Below, one piece after another: positions 57,517-64,000 of a stretch of DNA of 64,000 nucleotides; position 1 is the stretch's first letter; every line of letters starts with the position of its first letter. Origin of the DNA: Streptomyces sp. NRRL F-4489 (GTDB lineage Bacteria; Actinomycetota; Actinomycetes; Streptomycetales; Streptomycetaceae); the NCBI RefSeq assembly GCF_001509485.1, contig NZ_LLZI01000124.1, positions 45,611-109,610 on the forward strand, written 5' to 3'. The position numbers and the translations under genes are program-made. A model generated the notes under the pieces. That model was not told the DNA's origin, did not search any database, and worked only from the letters and a program-made list of their open reading frames with translations.

Positions 57517-57924
57517 ATGGCCGTGAAGGAAACTGTCCAGGTTGATGAGGCGGAGAAGGACCAGCCGGGAGTCCAGAAAGTCATCGCCAACATCCCCGTA
57601 GGCAACCAGGTCGTTGAGAAGGCAACGTACTGGCGGCCGGTCCTCCAGGATGACGTCAGCCCCCACGTCACGGAAGGCGTCCGCACCATCAAGTTTTCGT
57701 CACCTGCATGGGTCGAAGAGGAATACGAGACTGGAGAGACCAACGAGGACGGTACCGCGAAGATCGGGGTCCGTCAGGTTCTCGACACCCAGTGGTACGA
57801 GATCGACCTCGGCGAAGAAAACGTGGCGGCACTCCAGGAAGTGCTCAAGCCGTTCACCGGTATGGCACGCAAGGTTGAGGCGCCTGCGGTGAAGCCAGCG
57901 CGCAAGAGGCGCTCAGCGAAGTGA
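57517..57924 (+). CDS. Lsr2-like protein lacking the DNA-binding domain
   Basis: 135 residues. Residues 93-121, WYEIDLGEENVAALQEVLKP then FTGMARKV, match the Lsr2 dimerisation segment (compare FEIDLSAAHAKKLRKSLEPF in the protein at 55708), but the chain ends in a short basic tail (KPARKRRSAK) without the RGR domain. It could heterodimerise with Lsr2 and act as antagonist or modulator. A TAGGAT -10-like box lies about 30 nt upstream. Confidence 0.55.
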   Translation: MAVKETVQVDEAEKDQPGVQKVIANIPVGNQVVEKATYWRPVLQDDVSPHVTEGVRTIKFSSPAWVEEEYETGETNEDGTAKIGVRQVLDTQWYEIDLGEENVAALQEVLKPFTGMARKVEAPAVKPARKRRSAK

Positions 57925-57931
57925 TTAGTAA

Positions 57932-57960
57932 CGCCCCCTTCCGCGCGGAGGGGGCGCCTT
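57932..57960 (+). terminator. Intrinsic terminator
   Basis: GCCCCCT and AGGGGGC with a GC-rich loop, then CCTTCTT. Confidence 0.7.
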
Positions 57961-57990
57961 CTTAGACGAGCACACCGAAAGGAATCTCCG

Positions 57991-58809
57991 ATGACGTCCT
58001 ACGAGGACATGACCGATGAGGAGCTGTGGGACAGCCCCCTCGGCCGCCGCATGCGCCTCTACGCCGACAAGTTGCTCGCCGCCGAATTCGAGCGTATCTC
58101 GCTGGTCGCCCAGCGCAAGTGGCAGCAGGACAGCGCCGTTGGCGTCAACATCGCCAGGGACATCCTGTCAGTCAACGGAAGCCTGGAGGAACGCAACGAC
58201 GGCGAAGACGGCGACCCCTGGGCCTACTGGTGGAGCAACGAGATTCAGGGGCTCCGCAAAGTTGTCCATGAGGCCGACGGCACCCCGGACGCCGTCCAGG
58301 AGGCGGCCAAGGCGTACATCGCCCACTTGCAGGACGAGAAGCGTCCGGCGGCCAAGCAGCCGGTCACCCTGATGTTTCCCGGAGAGCTTAAGAAATGGGT
58401 CCTTGCTCAGCACCCGAGGGCCGACCGGTTCCATCTGACCGGTACCCGGCGGCCTGGCGGGCCTTCGGGCCTGAGCTTCTCCCTTGGCACGCGGCGCTGG
58501 TACTTCGCCGCACCGGACGGATTCATCGACGGTGCATTCGACACCCGCGCCCTGGCCAGCGACGGATTCTACGAATACGAGGCCCGGCTCAGCGCTTCCG
58601 AGGCAGACGCCTCGACCACCGAGACAAAAACGGGGACTCCGTCCGACGTGGCGGGCGCCCTGAGCCATCTCCTCACCGGTCACTCGGTCTGCGACCATGG
58701 TCCGTTTGCCGTCCACGAGGCCGATGGTTTCCACGAGGAGCCCTACGTGCTCATCTCAGTCGAGAACATGGCCAAGGTGCTCGACAACATCCCGAAGGAC
58801 CGGTTCTGA
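57991..58809 (+). CDS. Early protein, unknown
   Basis: 272 residues; ATG behind AAAGGAATC. Helical first half (RMRLYADKLLAAEFERISLV), alpha/beta second half (MFPGELKKWVLAQHPRADRF). No family recognised. Confidence 0.6.
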   Translation: MTSYEDMTDEELWDSPLGRRMRLYADKLLAAEFERISLVAQRKWQQDSAVGVNIARDILSVNGSLEERNDGEDGDPWAYWWSNEIQGLRKVVHEADGTPDAVQEAAKAYIAHLQDEKRPAAKQPVTLMFPGELKKWVLAQHPRADRFHLTGTRRPGGPSGLSFSLGTRRWYFAAPDGFIDGAFDTRALASDGFYEYEARLSASEADASTTETKTGTPSDVAGALSHLLTGHSVCDHGPFAVHEADGFHEEPYVLISVENMAKVLDNIPKDRF

Positions 58810-58843
58810 CAGTGCGGTTCATCATTGGCAACTGGAGGACTAG

Positions 58844-59311
58844 GTGAGCGGCCAGACGAAGATCGTCTACGCGGCAGGAAATGGTGTTCCGGAGGGTGTC
58901 GCATTCCCCACCGGTACGCCGTCAAGAGAAGGCGGGCTCCTGATGATCATGGCACTCGCCATCGCTCCCGAGGTACCACGTGACGAACTCAACGACTTCC
59001 TGAAGCGGCACCATTTTGTCCCTCGCACAGAAACTGCGCGTGCGGCAGATTCACAGGCTCGCTGGACCCTGGAAAAGGATTCCAGCGTGCGACTTTCATT
59101 CACGAGCGAAGAGGGACTGGCTCAGCTCGTGATCCCCACCTACCCCAGTCTTCGACACTGGGCGACGATGGCGGTGATGTACGGGGGCACGGTGTCACTG
59201 ATGGTGTTACCTGATATGCCGTCCCCGGATCTCAATTCAGTGGGACGCCGGATCAGTCCTGGTGGCACCGGAGAGTACTGGCATCTGAGCATGGCCAATC
59301 TGAGGGCCTGA
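58844..59311 (+). CDS. Early protein, unknown
   Basis: 155 residues from GTG 58844 behind TGGAGGAC. LLMIMALAIAPEVPRDELND is hydrophobic but too short for a clear membrane call; LRHWATMAVMYGGTVSLMVL is a second hydrophobic stretch. No family recognised. Confidence 0.6.
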   Translation: MSGQTKIVYAAGNGVPEGVAFPTGTPSREGGLLMIMALAIAPEVPRDELNDFLKRHHFVPRTETARAADSQARWTLEKDSSVRLSFTSEEGLAQLVIPTYPSLRHWATMAVMYGGTVSLMVLPDMPSPDLNSVGRRISPGGTGEYWHLSMANLRA

Positions 59312-59332
59312 ACAGCGAAAGAGGTTGAGCAA

Positions 59333-59746
59333 GTGAGCACAGAGATAGAAAAGCGCTGCGCCGACTGCGGGAAGCTGCTCCCGGCAGACTACAAGCGCAG
59401 CGAGTGCAGGCACTGTGAAAAGTGCGCGGACCTCGACTGCATCCGCAGGCATGGGGAAGCACAGGCGATGAAAGAACAGGCCGAGCAGCTCAAGGAGGAA
59501 GCCTCGGCCGGAAGCCGCGTCGAGGACCTGAGCAAGCTGAAGACAGGGCAGACCGTCATCGCGAGCTACCCGGACCAGAGGGTACTCAAGATGACTGTGA
59601 AGGCTCCCTATGGCCGACACGAGGGCCGGTTCGCCTTCGAGACCGGGGTGCTTTGCTTGGTCCACGCCCGCGTCTCCAGGGCACCGTACGACATCTTGCT
59701 GACCGAGCGAGACGTGACGGAGGGGCACGTCTACCTGGCCCAGTAA
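59333..59746 (+). CDS. Zinc-ribbon early protein
   Basis: 137 residues from GTG 59333. CADCGKLLPADYKRSEC and HCEKCADLDC form a likely zinc-binding N-terminus, then a coiled coil (MKEQAEQLKEEASAG) and a beta domain. Last plus-strand phage gene before the attachment site. Confidence 0.65.
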   Translation: MSTEIEKRCADCGKLLPADYKRSECRHCEKCADLDCIRRHGEAQAMKEQAEQLKEEASAGSRVEDLSKLKTGQTVIASYPDQRVLKMTVKAPYGRHEGRFAFETGVLCLVHARVSRAPYDILLTERDVTEGHVYLAQ

Positions 59747-59773
59747 GGAAAAGCCCAACAGCGAGGCAGCAGC

Positions 59774-59783
59774 TAGGTACGTC
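59774..59783 (+). repeat. TAGGTACGTC, variant motif copy 11
   Basis: One change from the consensus; 27 nt after the last early gene and directly before a terminator. Confidence 0.65.
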
Positions 59784-59812
59784 GAAGCCCCGGCCCTTGG
59801 CCGGGGCTTCGT
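59783..59812. terminator. Terminator at the phage right end
   Basis: CGAAGCCCCGGCC, 13-bp stem with a 3-nt loop. Separates the early transcript from the convergent methyltransferase gene. Confidence 0.85.
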
Positions 59813-59828
59813 CTATCGCACTTCAGGG

Positions 59829-60743
59829 TCAGCTGTCACACAATGAGTAGAAGCTGATCGCCGCTGCTGCGGCGATATTCAACGAGTCAATGCCATGCGA
59901 CATGGGGATGCGCACCCACTCGTCGGCAGCGCGCATCCAATCTCGTGAAAGGCCGTGCCCCTCAGACCCAAGCATCAGAGCCAGTTGGTCTTCGGGCCCG
60001 GCGTGCAGCTCGTTGAGGGCCGTGGCCTTCTCGTCCGGGGTAAGGGCCAGAAGCCGGAAACCAGAGTCGCGAACCACATCAAGAGCGCTTGGGCCAGGCG
60101 TCAAGCGTGCGTATGGTACGGCGAAGACGGCGCCCATGGATGTCTTCACCGAGCGGCGGTAGAGGGGGTCGGCGCAGTCTGATGAGAGCAAGACCGCTTC
60201 GATGCCCAGCGCTGCGGCGGATCGGTAGATGGTTCCGAGGTTGCCGTGGTCGACGATGCCTTCCAGGAGGGCGATCCGCCGGGGCGGAGCAGCGTTTTCG
60301 CAGGTCAGAGGGCCTTCGGGGCTAGGGTATGATGCTGTGCCACACATGTTGGTGTGGTCGTTGACGGCCTCCATGACCGCGATGCGGCGGGCGCCGGCGA
60401 GGAGGTCGGCGGGCGCGGGCAGCGGTTTGCGCTGCATGGAGGCGAGGGCGCCGCGGTGGACGTGGTAGCCCGTCACGCGTTCGGCGAGGTCGGGGCTGAC
60501 CGCGTAGACCGGGGCCGGGACCTCGTCGATGACGTCGCGCATCGCCTCGACCCACTTGGCGGAGAGCAGCATCGAGCGCATCCCGTAGCCGGCGTGGCGG
60601 GCGCGGCGGATGACCTTCTCGCCCTCGGCGATGAAGAGTCCTTCGGCCGGTTCGCGGCGGCGCCGGAGTTCGACGTCGGTCAGGCCGGTGTAGTCGCGCA
60701 GCCGGGGGTCGTCCGGGTCCTCGATGGTGATGATGTCTGCCAC
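59829..60743 (-). CDS. SpoU-family RNA methyltransferase, host/phage hybrid
   Basis: 304 residues from GTG 60743. Residues 1-132 are host-encoded (substrate-binding N-domain ending RRIAVMEAVNDHTN). From about 133 the sequence is phage-encoded: a 20-residue linker, then RRIALLEGIVDHGNLGTIYR, LGSEGHGL and IPMSHGIDSLNIAAAAAISF, the three SpoU motifs. The RRIA..E..DHxN element therefore occurs twice, giving about 34 extra residues. The phage evidently restores a working catalytic domain to the gene it splits. It transfers methyl from SAM to rRNA or tRNA ribose; exact target unknown. Confidence 0.85.
   Translation of the reverse strand: MADIITIEDPDDPRLRDYTGLTDVELRRRREPAEGLFIAEGEKVIRRARHAGYGMRSMLLSAKWVEAMRDVIDEVPAPVYAVSPDLAERVTGYHVHRGALASMQRKPLPAPADLLAGARRIAVMEAVNDHTNMCGTASYPSPEGPLTCENAAPPRRIALLEGIVDHGNLGTIYRSAAALGIEAVLLSSDCADPLYRRSVKTSMGAVFAVPYARLTPGPSALDVVRDSGFRLLALTPDEKATALNELHAGPEDQLALMLGSEGHGLSRDWMRAADEWVRIPMSHGIDSLNIAAAAAISFYSLCDS
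60340..60357. other. Probable right attachment site (attR)
   Basis: CCACAC-ATGTTG-GTGTGG dyad at the point where the methyltransferase changes from host-like (very high third-position GC) to phage-like sequence. Imperfect or short dyads around a central core are typical of serine-integrase sites. The exact core cannot be fixed without attL or an uninserted strain. Confidence 0.6.
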
Positions 60744-60823
60744 GGGGAGAGGGTGCCTTGTCGGTGTCGGGGTGCCAAGGGGCGTGGTGTCAGGGGCGTG
60801 GTGCCGAGGGGCGGGCGCGGGTG

Positions 60824-62062
60824 TCAGCCGGCGATCGGCGGCGGGGTGAGCGCGACGACGTCGCCGATGACGATGACGGCGGGCGGGCGGATGCCTTCGG
60901 CCCGTACGGTCTCGCCGAGGGTGGCGAGGGTGGCGTCCACCCGGCGCTGCGCGGCGGTGGTGCCTTCCTGGATCACCGCGGCCGGGGTGTCGGCCGGGCG
61001 GCCGCAGGCGATGAGCTTGGCGGCGATGGCGGCGCTGTTCTCCACGCCCATGAGGACGACGAGGGTGCCGCGCAGGGTGGCGAGGGCGGCCCAGTCGACC
61101 AGCGAGCGGCCGTCGTCGGGGGCGACGTGGCCGCTGACGACGGTGAACTCGTGGGCGACACCGCGGTGGGTGACGGGGATGCCGGCCGCGCCGGGGACGG
61201 AGATGGTGCTGGAGATGCCGGGGACGACGGTGCAGGGGATGCCGGCGTCGGCGAGCGCCTGCGCCTCCTCCATGCCGCGGCCGAAGACGAACGGGTCGCC
61301 GCCCTTGAGGCGGACCACGGCCTTGCCGGCCTTGGCGTGCTCGATGAGCGCGTTGTTGATGGCCTCCTGGGCCATGAACCGCCCGTAGGGGATCTTGGCG
61401 GCGTCGATGACCTCGACGTGCGGGGGGAGTTCGGCGAGCAGGTCGCGGGGGCCGAGGCGGTCGGCGATGACCACGTCGGCCTCGGCGAGCAGCCGGCGGC
61501 CGCGGACGGTGATCAGGTCGGGGTCGCCGGGGCCGCCGCCGACCAGCGCGACCCCGGGGGTGTGCGGGCGGCGGTGGTGCGGGGCGGCGAGGGTGCCGTC
61601 GCGCAGGCCCTCGACGACGGCGTCGCGGACGGCGGCGGAGCGGCGCGGGTCGCGGCCGGTGAGGACGGCGACGGTAACGCCCTCGACGCGGCCGGTGGCC
61701 GGGGTCCAGGCGGTGGCGGCCTCGGCGTCGTCGGAGCGGACGGCCCAGACGCGGCGTTCCTCGGCCTCCTGGGAGGCGGCGGCGTTGGCCTCGGGGTCGT
61801 CGGTGGAGATCAGCGCGTACCAGGCGCCGTCGAGGTCGCCGGGGCGGTAGCGGCGGCGCTCCCAGCGGAGTTCGCCGGTGTCGGCCATCGCCTCGACGGA
61901 CGGGGTGGCGGACGGCGAGATCAGCAGGACGTCGGCGCCGGCGGCGAGCAGGGCGGGGAGCCGGCGCTGGGCGACCTGGCCGGCGCCCAGGACGACCACG
62001 CGGCGGCCGGAGAGCCGCAGTCCGACGGGGTAGGCGGAGGGTTCGGCGGCGGACTCGGCCAT
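60824..62062 (-). CDS. cobA: Uroporphyrinogen-III C-methyltransferase / precorrin-2 dehydrogenase (CysG-like)
   Basis: 412 residues from ATG 62062. N-terminal Rossmann domain (VVVLGAGQVAQRRLPALLAA) for precorrin-2 oxidation; C-terminal SUMT domain (VALVGGGPGDPDLITVRG; VRLKGGDPFVFGRGMEE; VVPGISS). It makes precorrin-2 and probably sirohydrochlorin for siroheme or cobalamin. Host gene, next to bluB-cobT. cysG is an equally valid name. Confidence 0.9.
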   Translation of the reverse strand: MAESAAEPSAYPVGLRLSGRRVVVLGAGQVAQRRLPALLAAGADVLLISPSATPSVEAMADTGELRWERRRYRPGDLDGAWYALISTDDPEANAAASQEAEERRVWAVRSDDAEAATAWTPATGRVEGVTVAVLTGRDPRRSAAVRDAVVEGLRDGTLAAPHHRRPHTPGVALVGGGPGDPDLITVRGRRLLAEADVVIADRLGPRDLLAELPPHVEVIDAAKIPYGRFMAQEAINNALIEHAKAGKAVVRLKGGDPFVFGRGMEEAQALADAGIPCTVVPGISSTISVPGAAGIPVTHRGVAHEFTVVSGHVAPDDGRSLVDWAALATLRGTLVVLMGVENSAAIAAKLIACGRPADTPAAVIQEGTTAAQRRVDATLATLGETVRAEGIRPPAVIVIGDVVALTPPPIAG

Positions 62063-62233
62063 GGTGGGGTGGCTCCTTGTGGGTGGTGCGAGGCGGGGAG
62101 GCGGCGGATGCGGCGGCCGGGGAAGCCGCTGCGGCGCCGGAGCGGCTTCGGGGGTACGGCCGGATGAGCGTACGGCCCCGGCCCACAGCCTAGAGGGCTG
62201 CGGGCCGGGGGTCATGCGAGGGCCGGGGGCGGA

Positions 62234-64000
62234 TCAGCTCTTCTCGGTCACTCCGGCGGCGTCGAACGTGGCGACCTCGTGCATGGCGCGGGCGGCGCTC
62301 TGCACGACGGGCAGCGCGAGCAGGGCGCCGGTGCCCTCCCCGAGCCGGAGGTCGAGGTCGACCAGGGGGCGCAGGCCCAGCTTGTTGAGGGCCGCGACAT
62401 GGCCTGGTTCGGCGCTGCGGTGGCCGGCGATGCAGGCGGCCAGGGCCTCGGGGGCGATGGCGCGGGCCACCAGGGCGGCGGCGCCGGCGCTGACGCCGTC
62501 GAGGATCACCGGCGTGCGCAGGGAGGCGCCGCCGAGGATCAGGCCGACCATCGCGGCGTGCTCCAGGCCGCCGAGGGCGGCGAGGACGGCGATCGGGTCG
62601 GCCGGGTCCGGCTGGTGAAGTTCCAGCGCGCGGCGGACCACGTCGACCTTGCGGGCGTGGGTCTCGTCGTTGATGCCGGTGCCGCGGCCGGTGACCTCGG
62701 ACGGGTCGACGCCGGTGTAGACGGCGATCAGGGCGGCCGAGGCGGTGGTGTTGGCGATGCCCATCTCGCCGGTGAGCAGGGCCTTGTTGCCGGCGGCGAC
62801 GAGGTCCCGGGCGGTCTCGATGCCGATCTCGATGGCCTTGAGGACGTCCTCCTGGGTCATCGCCGGGCCCTGGGTGAAGTCGGCGGTGCCGGGGCGGACC
62901 TTGCGGGGCAGCAGTCCGGGGGTGGCCGGGAGGTCGCCGGCGACACCGACGTCGATGACGCAGACCTCGGCGCCGACCTGGTTGGCGAACGCGTTGCAGA
63001 CCGCGCCGCCGCCCAGGAAGTTGGCGACCATCTGGCCGGTGACCTCCTGGGGCCAAGGGGTCACGCCCTGGGCGTGGACGCCGTGGTCGCCGGCGAAGAT
63101 GGCGACCGCCGCGGGCTCCGGAATGGGCGGCGGGCACTTGCGGGACAGGCCGCTGAGCTGCGCGGAGATGATCTCCAGCATGCCGAGCGCGCCGGCCGGC
63201 TTGGTCATCCGCTTCTGCCGCTCCCACGCCTCACCGAGCGCCTTGGCGTCCAGCGGGCGGATACCGGCCAGGGTCTCCTGGAGGAGGTCGTGCGGGGCCT
63301 CGCCGGGCAGGGCGCGGCGCCCGTAGGTCTCCTCGTGGACGACCCAGGACAGCGGGCGGCGCCGGGACCAGCCGGCGTGCAGCAGCTCGGGCTCGTCGGG
63401 GAACTCGTCGACGTAGCCGACGCAGAGGTACGCGACGACTTCGAGGTGTTCGGGCAGGCCCAGTTCGCGGACCATCTCCCGCTCGTCGAAGAAGCTGACC
63501 CAGCCGACGCCCAGGCCCTCGGCGCGGGCGGCGAGCCAGAGGTTCTCGACGGCGAGCGCGGAGGAGTACGGGGCCATCTGCGGCTGGGTGTGCCGGCCGA
63601 GGGTGTGCCGGCCGCCGCGGGTGGGGTCGGCGGTGACGACGATGTTCACCGGCGTTTCGAGGATGGCCTCGATCTTCAGCTCGCGGAACTGCTTGGCGCG
63701 GGCCTTGGGCAGTGACTTGGCGTACGCCTCGCGCTGCCGCATGGCCAGCTCGTGCATCTTGGCGCGGGTGTCCTCGGACCGGATGACGACGAAGTCCCAG
63801 GGCTGGGAGTGGCCGACGCTGGGGGCGGTGTGGGCCGCCTCCAGGACGCGCAGCAGGACGTCGTTGGGGATCGGGTCCGGGCGGAAGCCGTTGCGGATGT
63901 CGCGGCGTTCGCGGATGACGCGGTGGACGGCGGCGCGCTCGGAGTCGTCGTAACCGGGGGCGGGGGGTGCCGCGGGGCCGGGGTCGGCGGGGTGGGGGGC
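62234..64000 (-). CDS. cobT: BluB-CobT fusion (partial at the right edge)
   Basis: At least 589 residues; the start lies beyond the window. N-terminal part is a BluB-type nitroreductase (AAHTAPSVGHSQPWDFVVIR; RGGRHTLGRHTQPQMAPYSS), which makes 5,6-dimethylbenzimidazole from FMN. C-terminal part is CobT (AIFAGDHGVHAQGVTPWPQE; GEMGIANTTASAAL; HRSAEPGH), which links that base to phosphoribose for the cobalamin lower ligand. The fusion is common in Streptomyces. Host gene. Confidence 0.93.
   Translation of the reverse strand, partial: APHPADPGPAAPPAPGYDDSERAAVHRVIRERRDIRNGFRPDPIPNDVLLRVLEAAHTAPSVGHSQPWDFVVIRSEDTRAKMHELAMRQREAYAKSLPKARAKQFRELKIEAILETPVNIVVTADPTRGGRHTLGRHTQPQMAPYSSALAVENLWLAARAEGLGVGWVSFFDEREMVRELGLPEHLEVVAYLCVGYVDEFPDEPELLHAGWSRRRPLSWVVHEETYGRRALPGEAPHDLLQETLAGIRPLDAKALGEAWERQKRMTKPAGALGMLEIISAQLSGLSRKCPPPIPEPAAVAIFAGDHGVHAQGVTPWPQEVTGQMVANFLGGGAVCNAFANQVGAEVCVIDVGVAGDLPATPGLLPRKVRPGTADFTQGPAMTQEDVLKAIEIGIETARDLVAAGNKALLTGEMGIANTTASAALIAVYTGVDPSEVTGRGTGINDETHARKVDVVRRALELHQPDPADPIAVLAALGGLEHAAMVGLILGGASLRTPVILDGVSAGAAALVARAIAPEALAACIAGHRSAEPGHVAALNKLGLRPLVDLDLRLGEGTGALLALPVVQSAARAMHEVATFDAAGVTEKS

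Noticed and set aside
60758..63715. Long plus-strand open frames opposite cobA and bluB-cobT (469 and 478 residues)
   Set aside because: Gly/Asp/Ala-rich translations typical of antisense frames in very high-GC genes; the minus-strand products have clear family motifs.
1..64000. CRISPR array or rRNA genes
   Set aside because: No regularly spaced identical repeats with unique spacers of CRISPR size and no rRNA-like sequence were seen.

Overview
The window is the right-hand part of an integrated temperate phage (positions 1 to about 60,348) followed by about 3.7 kb of host chromosome. Very high GC, strong third-position GC in the chromosomal part, and a chromosomal cobA/cysG-like gene beside a bluB-cobT fusion point to Streptomyces or a close relative. 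The phage left end lies outside the window: the first gene is cut at base 1, and no left attachment site, lysis genes or baseplate/fibre genes are visible. The right attachment site is inside a SpoU-family RNA methyltransferase gene. The host supplies the N-terminal part and the phage supplies a complete replacement catalytic domain.

Layout. (1) 1-25,789, minus strand: late virion genes. In transcription order these are terminase, an FN3-like protein, portal, scaffold, major capsid protein, head-tail joining proteins, contractile tail sheath, tail tube, assembly chaperones and a tape measure with a C-terminal NlpC/P60 domain. The sheath and tube make this a contractile-tail (myovirus-type) prophage. 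Two cargo blocks interrupt the late genes. At 19.7-23.1 kb there are an orphan protein, a Nudix hydrolase, a GntR/UTRA regulator with two palindromic operators, and a GNAT. At 8.8-15.3 kb there are many small genes, a whiJ/abaA-like set (XRE, DUF397, HATPase) and an arginase-like protein. (2) 25.9-31.1 kb: small genes, an NTP pyrophosphohydrolase and a tyrosine recombinase. (3) 31.4-34.2 kb, plus strand: a possible signalling or immunity cassette of an XRE regulator with an MmyB-like domain, a type III polyketide synthase and an ArpA/ScbR-type gamma-butyrolactone-receptor-like TetR protein. (4) 34.2-36.6 kb: a non-coding control region with two large hairpins and four similar promoter/operator-like elements. 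(5) 36.6-59.8 kb, plus strand: about 45 mostly small early genes, including a DEAD/DEAH helicase with helicase-associated repeats, a phage Lsr2, a DNA-binding-domain-less Lsr2-like protein and a protein built of tandem DNA-binding-like modules.

The most unusual signal is in region 5. Short tRNA-like minihelices (acceptor-like stem, tiny middle arm, T-arm with a canonical T-loop, about 50 nt) recur between genes roughly every 1.5-3 kb. A conserved 10-mer, TAGGTACGAC, recurs ten times exactly and once with one change, always on the plus strand and usually overlapping the TAG stop of the preceding gene. Three of the structured elements begin 1-3 nt after this motif, and two genes start directly after it. 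Together these suggest an undescribed punctuation or promoter system for early transcription.

Functional names come from reading motifs in the sequence; no database search was run. Most early-region genes have no recognisable function.
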